NCBI RefSeq assembly: GCF_018687715.1
Contig: NC_056761.1
Coordinates: 13,061,001 to 13,125,000, forward strand
DNA from: Carya illinoinensis
Lineage: Eukaryota > Streptophyta > Magnoliopsida > Fagales > Juglandaceae
DNA length: 64,000 bases
Reading direction: 5' to 3'
Shown: positions 49,294 to 62,690 of the stretch, one piece after another
How positions within the stretch are numbered: position 1 is the first letter of the stretch
Layout: the number at the start of each line of letters is the position of its first letter
Notes under the pieces: generated by a model
Seen by the model: only the letters and a program-made list of their open reading frames with translations
Databases searched by the model: none
Told to the model about the DNA's origin: nothing
Program-made: the position numbers and the translations under genes

Positions 49294-49722
49294 CTTCATT
49301 ATAGTAAAGATCAATTTAGAATATGCACAATTCACTTTATTGTTATTTATACTTGGATCTAGAGAGTAGGGCATATCATCCATAAAACTAAATTGGTGGT
49401 GTCCAATAGGATTGATCCCATTTACTAGTCGGGTATCCTGACACCGCCTTTAGTAACAACCGTAGTTCATGTCATCCAATGTTCACCCATAAATCCGAGT
49501 AACCCCCTTCAATATCATGTATAAAGCAGTTATAAATCCATACGAAGTGACCTCGATCTTACCACTCCAATGAAACTTTGACTTTACCTTCGCATGCTGG
49601 TTGGGGCTTTCCTTCAACTAGTTTCGTGATAATGGATATACTTCCTCTCTTTAACCTTCATATTCAAACCAGAATTTTCTCATATCCTTGTTAACTCGTA
49701 CCATTCCTTGTCACACATACAG

Positions 49723-52700
49723 ATGGATAAGGCTTGGATGCATATTGAAGATAGATTGCGTTCTAACGAATATGCTGAAGGCGTCAAACATTTCATAGAG
49801 CTGGCAAAGGCCCATGCACCGGGTAGAGACTGCATTAGGTGTCCATGTAGGAGATGTCGAAATCGAACTTTCCATCCCATTTCATTGGTTCTGGATCACT
49901 TGTTCATCGTAGGTATTGATACATCTTATTCTGCATGGATTTTCCACGGCGAGGAGGAAACAGAAAATGAGGTAGAATTTTCGGATGAAGAAGTTCTTGA
50001 TGATGGTAACTACAATGACTACATTGATGATGTAGATGAGATGTTAGATGACATCCGTGTGGGATCCTTTATGGATAATTCTGGTAGAACAGAATTTCAT
50101 GTAGACGACGGGCCTTCACGACACACCACTGAGTCTCCGATACTGGGTAATTTCGACAAGTTGTTGGAAAATGCACGAAAGCCACTTTATCCAAACTGCA
50201 CCAACTTTTCAAAACTATCATTTATCGTCAAATTGCTTCACATAAAGACAGTTGGGGGTTGGACTGTGAAGTCTTTTGACATGGTTATTAAGCTGTTGCA
50301 AGCAGCATTTCCTCAAGCACTGTTCCCCGCCTCATACCACGATGCTCGCCGCTTACAGCAGGGTTTGGGATTTAGTTACACAAAGATCCATGTATGCCCA
50401 AATGATTGTGCATTGTTTTGGAAAGATCATGCTGATAAAGACGAGTGCCCTAAATGTAATGCATCTAGGTGGGCCGTAAGTACAACAAACCAACAGAGGA
50501 TACCTCGAAAAGTCCTTCGATATTTCCCTTTGAAGCAGCGGTTGCAAAGGCTGTTTATGTCTAAAAAGACTGCCCAATCCATGAGATGGCATGTAGAAGA
50601 GCGTGTTGACGACCCCAACTTCATGAGACATCCAGCTAATTCTACTGTATGGAAAGATTTTGATAACAAACATCCTTGGTTTGCTCAAGATCCTCGTAAT
50701 GTCAGACTTGGTCTAGCGAGTGATGGGTTCAACCCATTTAATAATATGAGCAAACCGTACAACATTTGGCCTGTGCTACTTGTGCCGTACAACTTGCCAC
50801 CTTGGTTATGCATGAAAGATCCATACGTGATGATGTCATTATTGATCCCTGGACCAAAGGCACCGGGAAATGATATTGATGTGTTCTTGCGTCCCCTAAT
50901 AGATGAGTTAACAGAATTATGGATAGAGGGAATTCATACATATGATGCATACAAACGAGAATCTTTTCAATTGAGGGCTGCGTTACTCTGGACCATAAAT
51001 GACTTTCCTGCATATGCAAATCTTTCCGGTTGGAGCACGAAGGGTAAGTTGGCATGCCCTACATGTAACTTTGAAACAGAATCTTTGTGGCTTGTGCATG
51101 GCCGAAAACATTGTTACATGGGCCATCGTCGGTGGTTGGTGCTAGATCATAGTTGGAGAAGGAAAAAGGCAGCTTTTAATGGTAAGGACGAACACCGTCT
51201 CAAACAGAAAATTGTGGAGGGTCAAGCTTTAATGGAGCAATTACATGAGGTCTCAAATGTGCAGTTTGGTAAATTATTAAAGAAGAGGAAACGTACACCA
51301 TATGAACTTAATTGGACAAAAAAAAGTATCTTCTTTGACCTACCGTACTGGTTAGACTTGGGATTGAGACATAACTTGGACGTCATGCATATTGAGAAAA
51401 ATATTTGTGATAATGTTTTGGGAACCTTGATGAATATTGAAGGCAAAAGCAAGGACACCGCTACTGCGCGTAGGGATTTGGAAGATCTTGGACTGAGGAA
51501 AGAATTACATTTACAGCATCATGGTAATAAAACTTCTATGCGTCTTGGTTGTTATATGTTAAACGTAAATGAGAGGAGGAGTTTTTGTGCATGCTTGTCA
51601 GAAGTTAAATTTCCTGATGGGTTTGCCTCGAATATTTCCCGGTGTGTCAACGTTTCTGAAGGAAAAATCATGGGTATGAAGAGTCATGATTGTCATATCT
51701 TTATGCAATATTTGTTGCCGGTTGTTATTGGCGGGTACCTACGACCTGATGTGCGTCGATGTTTAATAGAGTTGTGTTCGTTTTTCAAGGAATTATGTGG
51801 TCGAACACTAGACATAACAGTGTTGAAACAGCTTCAAGCTAATATTCCAATCATTCTTTGCAAACTGGAAATGATATTCCCACCTGCATTTTTCGATATC
51901 ATGGTGCACCTTGCTATTCATCTGCCAGATGAGGCTTTGCTAGCAGGACCTGTCCAATACAGGTGGATGTACCCTTTCGAGAGGTATATGGGTAAGTTCA
52001 AACGGTATGTCCGCAACAGAGCCCATCCAGAAGGCTCAATTGCTGAGGCATATTTGCATGTGGAGTGCCTGACATTTTGCTCTATGTATCTGAATGATAT
52101 CGAGACTAGACATAACCGAGATGAACGGAACATTGACACAGTTGGGCAGAGCTCCCTAGATCCAAGTTTATCGGTTTTCTCCCAAAAGGTTCGGCCTCTA
52201 GGGGCAGCCCAAATTTCAAAATTAGATGAAGATCTGTTGGCCAAGGCCACGTGGTACGTCCTTAATAATTGCCCAGAGATTGAGGACTATTTAGAGTAAG
52301 TACACCCTTGTAATGCTTGTTCAACATTCTACTTCGTGTTCGTCATGTTGAGTACGTTATTAAAGCATGATTCTTTGTAGGGACCACCGTAACAAGATGC
52401 AAGCAGGGGACCCAAGTAACTTCGAGCATAGGCACCAAATGCAATTCCCATTGTGGTTCAGAACACGTGTATGTCATTATCTTTTTTCATTTACAAATCA
52501 TTATCATTTATAAAAGTTATAACGTCACTTTCTATATGTGCGTAATGACATGTCAACTATCCATGTTAGATTGCCGAGTTGCATGCAATGACTCCCCCCA
52601 CGGTGACCGATGACATATTTGCTTTAGCATGTGGTCCAGATCCATTGGTCGCGAGATATGCCGGTTGTATAATGAATGGAATTCGATTTCACACAAAGGA

Positions 52701-53418
52701 GCTTGAAGGGCGTCGCCGCACCCAAAACAGTGGGGTTGTTGTTCATGGCGACCATGAAGGAGTGCCTATTAACTTCTACGGAGTGTTGCAAGACATCATA
52801 GAATTACGCTATATGGGGTGGCGTAAGTGTTTCTTGTTTAAATGTGAATGGTGGGACATTGGTGATAGAAGAAGGGGGATACATGTTGGGAACCACTTCA
52901 CGAGTGTTAATACTTCTAGGCAATGGTATAAAGATGATCCATTTGCCCTCGCATGCCAAACGTTGCAAGTATTCTACATCAAGGACCCGAATTGGGGGGG
53001 AAGTTGGCATGCGGTACACAAGATAACCAATAGAAATGTTTACAATATTCGCCACAAGACATCGGACTTGCATGATGATGCTAATGATGATGATGATTGG
53101 TCGGACACTGTTGAAACTGAAGATGAGAGTGATACTGATGTTATTCATTATGGTGCAGTTAATGAAACCAGCCTGGAGACGCACGAGTTATTGACCCGAG
53201 GAGATTCAGACAACTTGCCGGTACATCCGTCAACCATGTCACCTGAGCAATTGTGTCGAGAAACTGACGATGAGGATTGTGTTGATGATGAAGACCTTAA
53301 CCGGCAATTTATGATGGAGAACATGCCTACTGTGGATTGTGATGGTACTTATGTAAAACCTCAATTCCATTGCCCGGACTATTTTAGATTGATGGTTTAT
53401 CATCAGAATTTTATTTAA
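49723..53418 (+). CDS. TNP2-type CACTA transposase, three exons, intact
   Basis: Catalyses excision and integration of the element in the nucleus (family role). Exons are 49723-52295, 52381-52468 and 52570-53418. Both introns are short GT-AG introns (donors GA|GTAAGT and CGT|GTATGT), giving about 1169 aa with no stop or frameshift. Domains in order: a transposase-associated domain (residues 1-80, with Cys 37, 40, 42 and 45 in CIRCPCRRC); the TNP2 core from about residue 220 (CPNDCALFWK, DECPKC) to about 600, including LDVMHIEKNICDNVLGTL; DUF4218 (about 645-790, MKSHDCHIFMQYLLPVVI, GKFKRYVRNRAHPEGSI); DUF4216 (about 950-1030, IELRYMGWRKCFLFKCEWWD); and an acidic Asp-rich tail. I chose ATG 49723 (MDKAWMHIEDRL) because related proteins start there; no upstream in-frame ATG exists. 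Confidence 0.92.
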
Positions 53419-56400
53419 TACATGTAGTCTATAATTAAAATCGTGGCTGCTGATGTTAATCAATTCTACATAGCTATTGAAATGGCATTAAATGCTTCCA
53501 TTGTTGTTATCATGAATACATGCAAATTAGGAGAAGTGGATGTTTGACACACATGCTTGTTGTTATTCTGTTATAGTACTATCATGTAACACTAATAATG
53601 TTATATGTTGATGGTTGATTGCCATTGGTGCTTGACAGCTGCTTTTATTTCCTCCGTTTGCAGACAGTGCCTGACTGTCTCAATTCCAAGATCATATGAC
53701 CACTTCATGTACGCCCATGTGAAGCATGTATTTGATGAAGAAGTGGTCCAGCCTGGTTGCTCTCTCTACTTTGACTTGGAATGAGGAAACTTTGGTAATC
53801 AGAGGATTAGTTATCCCATTTCGTATATGCTGAATGTTGCTTGTTTTGCTTCACATGATGTTTGGAATATAACATGCCAATGATCTTCCATGCTATGCTT
53901 GTGCAAATTTTCTTCCAACAGCTAATTTTTCATATATTTAATTATTGATCTTATTGGTCATGTTGGTACCATGACCATAAATTCACTTTCAAGAAAGAAG
54001 AGTCCAAACAGACACTAAGCTGTAAGCCCCTTAGTAAAATGACAAGGTCATCACATACCCAATACACTGCCTCTTATATCCATCTACATTAAGATATAAG
54101 CAGACCACTGGTGGAAATGGGCTTCCATCATATATCTGGTGCTTTGAATATAAGCTGGGTACGCAAATTAGCATACTGCTGGTCTAGAACATATTCACGA
54201 GGGAAGGGATTGGAAGAAGTACTTCAATCCACCAGAAACTAATTACCCCTGGTTGAACACTAGACAGTGAATACCTAACCCCTTTACAGATTTTTTTATT
54301 GGTTATATATTATACAGATGAAGGCATAATAAGATTCAGATCAATGTTATTTTTATTTTATTAATCTGGTACAGGCATCAAATCTGGATATCAGTTTACT
54401 GACCAAAGTCACTCCCTAGTATAATGTCCAGATCAATTCTATACAGTTGGACTGATGAAGACAACTGTATTGAATAATCTGGTGCTGACAAAAACATCCT
54501 CATAATCTGGAATATGTTGTCCCATCTTACTCAATGACATCGAGTAGTTCAAATAAATCTTACACAGAAGCCTAATAGGTTTTTTTATTTGTGGTGGGGC
54601 AAAGTTGGTTGGCAAACAAAAAAAGAAACACACTGGAAAATTAGCATAAATGGACGCTGCTTTCAATTAAAATTACTCACTATCTCCACCATTTTCAGAC
54701 CTGAACAATGTCAAATCAGTTACCAACAGATTTCATTGAAATAATGGATGTAGCATGTATGGGAAACCTGTTATATACAAGGCATTGGATTAGCTAAAGC
54801 AGGCATTGCCTCAGTAGTCAAGAAATAATTAGAAGAACTAGTAGAGACTGCATGCAGCATGAAAGATGACCTCAATGCCACAATATTGGGAAAGATGCAG
54901 CCAATGGTGGAAGTCTTTGACCACCATTGTCATAGCATTCACCATATTACATGGCAGAGTAGAAAATGGATTAGAAAATTTAATACATTTGTTTTATCGT
55001 ATAGTATATGCTGAGTGTGTAACGTTTGGCTGAAAATATAAGTATAGATGAAACAAAAAGTTCAATTAGATTAGTTTTGTCCAATTAAACAGATCGAAAA
55101 GGGCATGAAAGGGGGATAAGGTAAACAATTCAAACATTAACATACTGCTACCATAGTAGCAGTATATTAATGGCAAGAAATGAGGGTGATTAAATGTGAT
55201 TTGTGTTCAGTTTGTTACAAAAAACTGATCACAAAGGGCATGAAAGGGGGATAAGGTAGCAGTATGTTAATGGCAAGAAATGGGGGTATTTAAATGTGAT
55301 TTGTGTTCAATTTGTTACAAGAAACTGAGATAAAAGGGCATGAAAGGGGGATAAGGTAAACATAAACTATAATGACATACCGCTATGATAGTAGCAGAAT
55401 GGAAAATGGCATGCAATAGACCTAATAAAATAAATTTATTAGTGTTCGTTTTGTACAAACCTACTGAGATTAAAAGGGTATGAAAGGAAGATAAGGTAAA
55501 CACCGAGAAAAACTGATGCTTATACTTGGTTATGATATTTCTTGTATGGTAATGGCATGAAATGGACATGTTATAAAAAAGGCGTACACCAATACAAAGG
55601 TTGAGTTAAATCTCAAACCGATGTTGAAGGTTGTTAAGACTGATAAAATTTACATGTTATCTGCCATATGATGGACATGTATTCACCATATTGGGCTATC
55701 TTGGATGTAAATAGATTCTGATAAGGGAATTTTATCAGCACGCTAAACGGTCGATGTATCGGACATGTTGGAAAAAAGGCATAAATCTGGAAATTTAAAT
55801 GAAGAATACGCTACACTGATAAATCGAGCGAAAAGGGAAATGGAATACCATCTCTTAAAATTAGGCATAAACCAATACTAGTAAGAGGGTTTTACTTCCA
55901 TAAGTGGCATACTGGCTAATGTGAACTACGCTTATCTAAATTACATTGAAACAATTCAAATGAAGTGGCAGTGATGATGGTATAATGTACGGCATGGCTA
56001 AACAAGCATTATAATGGGTATACGTGTATGTGTTATAGTAGAATAGGTTGATAATGAGATATAGCAAGCATTTTACCAAAGTTTATAATGTTACAGTTCT
56101 GGCTGATTTGTTATATGCCAAGTGACCAGTACTAAAAATTACTTTTTAACATATTACAAAAGGTGGTGTCCAAAACACACACTTATATTTGCACCTAGTA
56201 TGCCAATGGGTCCCACCGTGTATAAATTTTGAGGCTGTTTAGACAAGTGGTGTCCAAACAGATAAGTCTTGACTTGAATCATATTACGTCTCATCAGGGG
56301 TATATATAATGTATAAACTGGGCAGAAAATCGTGTCTCAAATACTTGTTTTATCTTTCAATTAAAATGCCATCTGGGGCCCAGCAATATTTAATAGACAC

Positions 56401-56700
56401 ATGGCCTTGTGCCCAAATTGTTTGGTTGTCATCATTAACATCCTGACAAGATACTCCCCGTGATAATATGTCAAAGTCATTAAATCAGGTTTAAAAAAGG
56501 TAATTAGTTGTATAAAGCATGTTGCTTGCAGCATTAAATAAAAGAAATAGATATCATTGGCGGCTGATTCATTATTAAACCCCACATAAATACAAACCCA
56601 GTACGTTTTAATATACACCACATCAAGCTGGGCAGCCCCTTCTCAAATACATATGGTACTTGAAATAACACTTAGCAGTGACATATATAATTAGACACAT
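53419..56700 (+). other. 3' region of the transposase gene and non-coding CACTA interior
   Basis: No domain-bearing frame. The first 400 bases are probably 3' untranslated sequence. A TTTGCAG acceptor-like site near 53664 hints at a 3' intron. The stretch includes the repeat block at 55088-55505. Confidence 0.45.
55088..55505 (+). repeat. Four irregular direct repeats with GGCATGAAAGGGGGATAAGG core
   Basis: The word AAAGGGCATGAAAGGGGGATAAGGTA recurs near 55097, 55237, 55336 and (degenerate: GGTATGAAAGGAAGATAAGG) near 55476. Interspersed pieces such as GCAGTATRTTAATGGCAAGA and AAATGTGATTTGTGTTCA are shared by some units. Between units 1 and 2 is a small hairpin (ATACTGCTAC / GTAGCAGTAT, 55142-55165). 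Confidence 0.8.
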
Positions 56701-56959
56701 GGCTAAGCTGTAAGTCCATACGCGGGAAACTAAAATTTCACACCGCTGGCGGTTCTTTTAACTTGCTGAAAACATGTGAGCTCGCGCCAGTGTCTGAGTC
56801 TGAAGTGACAGAAGCTGGCTTTTCATCATAGATTTGTGGCCGGGTACCTAAGGGCAGAAAAGTGGTGAGTTTGCTCTGGGTTCCAGAGGGCTTTTTCTCA
56901 TATAAGCACTGAGAAAAGGGTTACACACTGATGTTTGCTGGGATAAACACACACTGAAG

Positions 56960-58158
56960 CCTACTTATAAAAAAAAAGTACTCACTGAAGCCTGGAATCC
57001 GCAAGAAAACCTTGGTCTCATTGACACAGCTCTTCCTCTTCTCTACCAAACAGACCAACATTTTGAAGAAAAGGTAAACCCTATTTTCACCCCACAATCA
57101 CATCCTTAGTTTCCACTAAGCAAATGTCTTTTTTGCATGATGGTTTTTCTGTGGGACATATAATGTTCACTATAAAGATGCCTCTTTTAACAGAAGAATA
57201 TAGCTTTCAGGTTGGTATGAAAGTTGATTTCATACCAACCGCTTTTCCAATATTGTAGGAAATCTTACTTTTTGCACGAACGGTAAGTCCAATATATGGG
57301 TTTGCATATTACCCAACATTAGAAGAACAGAGTACTGACATGTTTGGTGGGGTGGTAGTCAGATTCAGACCTAGTAGTTAACATCTAGATGGTACATTGT
57401 CAGGCATTGTTGCTGAGTATAGTGAAGCCATTCAGGCTAGCTGCATACCCGGAAGGTATAAAGAGAGGTTTAGAGCAAAACCTCAATATGAGGTGCTTGG
57501 GGTTTGTTTGTCCAAATAATGGGGAAAATGGCTACTTAAATAAGTAAAGTTGCTAAAATGTGACAAGTCCAGGGATTTTAAAAGGAGACAATTGAACTTC
57601 CAAACTCCAGTTATCATAGGTTGAACTTCCTGGTATAATCCATGAAGTTGAGTGCTAAACTGAACTGTTTACAGTATAGGGTGTATCTTTTTTGATCTTC
57701 CAACGGCATCCAAGGTGTTAAGTATATTTGTCATGTGAAAAGGGGCAACAATGTAGTTCCAAAGAAGTAGCTAATGGGTTAGATTATAACTAGGAAAAAT
57801 TAGAGAGAATAGATGCCTTACATGGTGTTTGGGAAATGAAAGGGGGGAAATATTTTTCCCCCTGTTGCAAGTTTCTGTGAAAAGTTGAACAACTTTTTTC
57901 ACATTTAAAAAAAGATGGGTCAACTACAAATGATTTCAATTTTGTAACCTGAGGAGACGATGGCAGATTTGCAGGCACTTTCAAACACCCTTATTTTTTC
58001 ATCCATATGTAATGGTGGCTTCATAATCCGAATACATAAAGTGAGGAAAAAGAAACAACATAATTTTATAGTGGAGATAAATAATGTTACTTCACATGAT
58101 TAGCTAAAACATATTCAGTCACATATTGTACTTATGGGAAAAACCATTGTAGGTCTTA
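56960..58158 (+). promoter_or_regulatory. Putative promoter, leader exon and leader intron of the second CACTA gene
   Basis: A TATAAAAAA word lies at 56966-56974. A donor GAAAAG|GTAAAC lies at 57073/57074, and an acceptor CATTGTAG at 58151-58152, six bases before the ATG at 58159. A perfect 13-base hairpin (GGTTGGTATGAAA / TTTCATACCAACC, 57210-57240) sits in this presumed leader intron. The structure is inferred from splice-like signals only. Confidence 0.4.
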
Positions 58159-59931
58159 ATGGTGATATTTAGAAAAAGAGGCCGGAGGGGAAGAATTAGA
58201 CCTCGACGTCCGCTCATAGTAGCGAGCCCTACTGATGAAGCTCTAGTTCAGGTGCCTCCAACAAGGAGCCTAAGGGATTATGTCAATCCCATATTTAATG
58301 CATCAACTGGAGCAGTACCAGCTGTGGGCTCTGAAGTTCCAGATTTGGTGCAATGCACGAGGAGCCTAAGAGATGAGGACGATACTTATGTTGATGCCTC
58401 ACAGGAAGCAGTACCAGCAGTGGGCATAGAAGAGTCTCAACCCGAAGTTGAACAGCATCAACCAAATGAGGGGGCCAACAGCACAGGTTTGTCAGTATAG
58501 TATCAACATGTTGCTCATAACATGTTGTTCAAGTTTATTCCGTTGTGAACCAGCTTCCACATTTAACTAGTTTATTGGTGTTATTCACAGTTACAGTGCC
58601 ACCCATAAAAAAAAGAGGCAGAGGGCCTGCCAAGGGTACTATGTTTGAGAGGTTACGAAAGATGGGGAAGATCCCATTAAATATAAAGGATGGGCATAGA
58701 GGCCCATCATGCGAAAATGCCACAATATTCACTAGTCGGGTGAGCTGGATTATAAGAGTACATGCGGATATGAGACATGCAAGTTGGAGTGTGATAGATG
58801 AGAAGGAGAAGCACGAGCTCATCAATCGTGTTAGAGTAGGGGTTCCGTCATTGGTGGTTTATGTTGTTATTTATGACATATTTGTTATGGTACATTTCGA
58901 ATGAGAGTTTGAATTTGATATAGTCACTATGTCTATGCAGGCTGACTTCGTGTTGGATTGGAGTAGAGACAATCATCGCGAAGCTGTGGTAAACACACTA
59001 GCTGATAGGTACAACGCTTACCACTATGAATTACACAAGCACTACAAGAAATTTGATTCGCATGAGGAGGCAATAGCTGGTCGAAAGGAATGGGTGGAGC
59101 CACACGTATGGGAGTGGCTATGTGAAATGTGGGCCAGCCCCAAATTCAAGGTTTGGGATTCTGGTTTTATAAGAAGTTGCAATTTGAGCCCAATACAATT
59201 GAGTTTAGTTTTTTTCATCCATCTGTTTACAAATATATACATAAATACTAGTTTCAGGAGATCTCATACATAACTCTAAGTGCATGACAATATTGTTTGG
59301 TTGTCATATTTCAGGAGCAATCTCGTAGGAACAGTAACAATAGGAAAAAACAGAAGATTAAACATACAAGTGGCAGGAAATCATTTGTTAGGCTTATGGA
59401 AGAGAGGGTAAGCTAGCTGTTTCACACATAGAAGTTCATCTTATTATAAGTTATGGATAACCAATTGTTTGAGTTGGCTTAACTAAGTGGATGTTTATTT
59501 GAAGGGTGAGGAGGCTTGTAATATGATAGAGTTTTACAAAGAAACACACTGGTCCAATAAGAAGGGTAAATTCATCAATGCAGCTAGTGAACACAATTAT
59601 GTGAGTTAATTATAATTTCCCTCTGATTTGTAAATATATTGTTATTTATGCATGTCAGATTTTAAAATAGCACTTACGGTGTTATTGTATTTTCTTTCAG
59701 AATCTGATGCTTGAGAGGTTGGGTGAGAAAGAAACTGAAGAGGATGTTGAACTTGACAATGGTGATGTTTTCAAAGAGGTGTTGGGGTTCAAGTCTGGCT
59801 ACGCACTAGGGCTGGGCCACTCTGTCATACCTGAGCCCTCCCCATTCATGAAAAAGAATAAGGCATTCAAACGTATAGTTGAGGAGAATGCAAGGAACAG
59901 GAATCTGCTGACTTATATAAGAGTAAACTAG
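58159..59931 (+). CDS. Second CACTA gene, transposase_24-like (Ptta/En/Spm family), six exons
   Basis: Exons 58159-58486, 58591-58835, 58941-59150, 59315-59407, 59505-59600 and 59701-59931 join with consistent phases into about 400 aa. The N-terminus is basic (RKRGRRGRIRPRRP), followed by two SLRD/AVPAVG repeats. Then come GRGPAKGTMFERLRKMG, a middle domain (WVEPHVWEWLCEMWASPKFK), and the hallmark KIKHTSGRKSFVRLMEER followed by FYKETHWSNKKGKF. These match the plant transposase_24 pattern. In En/Spm this gene class supplies the subterminal-repeat binding protein (family knowledge; binding not shown here). After about 59900 a coiled-coil-like sequence (LEALLGDMAELRKQFSEHDK) continues in another frame to a TAA at 60059. 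A single missing base near 59900 may thus have shortened the C-terminus. Confidence 0.8.
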
Positions 59932-60059
59932 AAGCACTGCTGGGTGATATGGCTGAGCTACGAAAGCAGTTTTCTGAGCATGACAAACAAATCATGGCCA
60001 TATCATCACATTTGGGGTCAAGTAGGGAGTCTCAACAAGAGACTCAAGGAGATGCATAA

Positions 60060-62690
60060 AATTCCTAATATATTGTAAAGGTTTTTTGAAGACAGTCATG
60101 GGGATATAACATGTTTTTGTTCCCCCTATTGGAAATGGAAACAATTATAATGTATTTATTTTGATCAACTGTGGGGAAAGGTTGGGGGTCAAGTTTTGAC
60201 TTGAAAAAATACAGTGGGAGGTGTTCCACTGTAAGTGGACACAGGTTTTTGTTTTGGGAATTGTGAAAACTAGTTTAATATGGGAATGGGTACTAGATTA
60301 GCAGATGTGTTACCATCAGGTGATGGTTTGCTGCTGAATGAGTGAGTATATATTTCATTAACACTATGAAGTAGTGTTTGGAAGTTCTTGGATATTTGTT
60401 AAATGATTGGGTACAGATTGCTAATCTCCTTTATTTTTTCACTTCAGGGAAACACAAGTAGTGCATACACGGATCTGCATGTAAGGGTTCTAGCAGGTCT
60501 TATTTTTTTATCGTGATGGAAGGATGTATTTGCTCATACATGGAAGTATAATTGTTTGGCAACCACCATGCGAAGTGACCTACATAAGGTAATTGAGGGC
60601 TGTAGTTCGAGATTGGGTGATGGTAGCTAGAATTTTCTATCAATATTCTTGGTTCAAATATACTGATTTTTGATATTTAGAATCCATGATGATGCTAATA
60701 TATGCTCCTCAGGGTAGTCCACCAACAAATGAAGTATGAGAAATCATTGTACATGTTTGTTGAAAATGAATTGTGGTTAGGAAATGACTAGTGGGTTGAA
60801 ATAGCTAATTAGGTGGATTACGAATTGGGGGGGAACCACAGTAATTATCTGTATTTAGTCAATTAACCAGATTGAATATGTCTGGTAAGCACAAAATTGG
60901 TTCATATTGTAACCCACATCAGATGATTACATATTGAAGTTGAGATTTGGGCTATGGAAATGTTAACATTGAAAAGGTTAGGGCAAAAGGTTTAAAATTC
61001 ATTTACATAAGACTCACATATTATATCTTTATGCATGAATGAGGAATCCACATGGCATGCAAAAATCCTCAGGCTTTCACGTGCAAATATAATTCACTGG
61101 GTAACTCACTGGAGTTGTATGGCAAGTTAAGCAAATACACACCATAACTAATTCTGGTATAATGATATATTTAGCATTGCTGGTTAGGATTGGTTGTTTA
61201 TACCTATGTGTTGGAGCTGTAATGCATCCTCATTGGACACAGATATGCTTAATTTATATTTAAGCATGATTATCCCATGGTGTAGAAAAAACCAGACATG
61301 AAACTGCAGGAAAGCCATAGGTATAAACAACTATCAATGATGCTTGCAGCATGAATATAGCAACTGGGTTTTCTTGCCCTGTTTTGCATAATGGACTGGG
61401 AATTAGGCATTAATGAATGTAAATTTTTCAACAGCAAATGCCAACAAAAATATTAGGGATTACTAACTCAGCAGGTAACTGTTGGGGGGAAAATTGGGTT
61501 TAATAAGTATAGTTTAACTTTAGTTTGCACGAATTCACAGTTACATAACATAAAATCTTCTTGATAGCATTGCTTGTATTCTCAATCAATACATCATTTC
61601 ATATCTAATAGTTTAGGACTTGCCATATTACACCACAGAATCTCAATAGATTCTTCTCCACTCTATTGGCCATACATAGCAAACGGAAATGCCATCTACA
61701 ATGATGAGTTTGTTGTTACTACCATGTATACAAATGGATACCAAGGGTAATTGATAACAATGTGCCATAACCTTCATTGTGTCAACTGCACCCTCTTGTA
61801 TTTGGTGTCACTATAAACAATGTGAACTTGCACTTGTTGGACAAAAACCTACTGATGCAGCAGGAAATTTCTGTCAGCTTCCTTGGGGATTGCATTCTAA
61901 CATCCCTGGGTGGAATATTGTTCATATCCAGATATAATAAAAATTATTCTGCTAGATGGTTCCCGTGTCTTTGTTATCAATTGTTCTAAATACGTTGTTG
62001 ATCCATGCTGAATTGTAGGGCTATAAACTGCTGCTGCTAGTGTTTTAAAAAGAGTCATAACATCATGTATGACTCTTTTCAGGTCTTTTTCATTCAGCCA
62101 GTGGATATTTTCTGGTATAGAGAGGCATGTGGGCATCAAGAGCAGCTGGCAGTATCAAAGTATCCTGGTGAGATCAACCATGAAATATGTCATACCTTTT
62201 TTTCAATGGAGCTACCAGTGAACATATGTTGGAGGAAGTTATTCTGCTGGAAGTCTATGCAAGTAGAAGAGTGTAGTTGTTGTATGCATATTCCCAAAAG
62301 TAGTTGTTAAAAACGCTGATGACCCTCTTCTCCTTCCCACAGGGTAAACATTAATGTTTTTCCATTTCCTTCAAAGACTATGCATATGGGAACATTCCTT
62401 ATCAATGTTGTAAATATATATATGACCTAAATGTTTTGAATGGATTTGCTGTCTGTATCCCAGCTGAGTTATGTTTAATGAGTGGATGTTGTAAGAAACA
62501 TCATTGATCTGAATGTTATTCATTATGTTTACTGAAGTTGTGGGAGAATTATTGGTAAATGGTGGTGTCTATCTCGATCAACTCATCATGGATAACAGAA
62601 CTCGTGGGAATCAATATATAGTAGGAGAATCCATAAAAGGTTCCTTGCCACAGGATGTCTCCATGTAAAATATAGGATATACATGGAATA
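60060..62690 (+). other. Non-coding CACTA interior downstream of the second gene
   Basis: No domain-bearing frame. It contains a perfect hairpin AAAAGAGTCATA / TATGACTCTTTT (62048-62079) and otherwise AT-rich unique sequence. Confidence 0.5.

Larger units (their letters stand above)
44396..49722 (+). other. Long non-coding interior of the CACTA element upstream of the transposase
   Basis: No open frame has recognisable domains. It holds a CA/TA microsatellite (44919-44960), a TC microsatellite (45887-45930), a 37-base tandem duplication (47167-47240) and several perfect hairpins (44711-44748, 45773-45806, 46103-46135, 49033-49061, 49256-49293). A possible 42-base exon (48025-48066) is also present. 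It may be one long leader intron. Confidence 0.5.

Noticed and set aside
49708..49722. Extension of the transposase upstream to a TTG codon
   Set aside because: TTG is not a normal plant start. ATG 49723 matches family N-termini and follows an acceptor-like site.
58836..58904. Continuation of the second CACTA gene's exon 2 past 58835
   Set aside because: It would end in a hydrophobic tail and lose the downstream transposase_24 parts. A GT at 58836 and the AG at 58939-58940 restore one frame.
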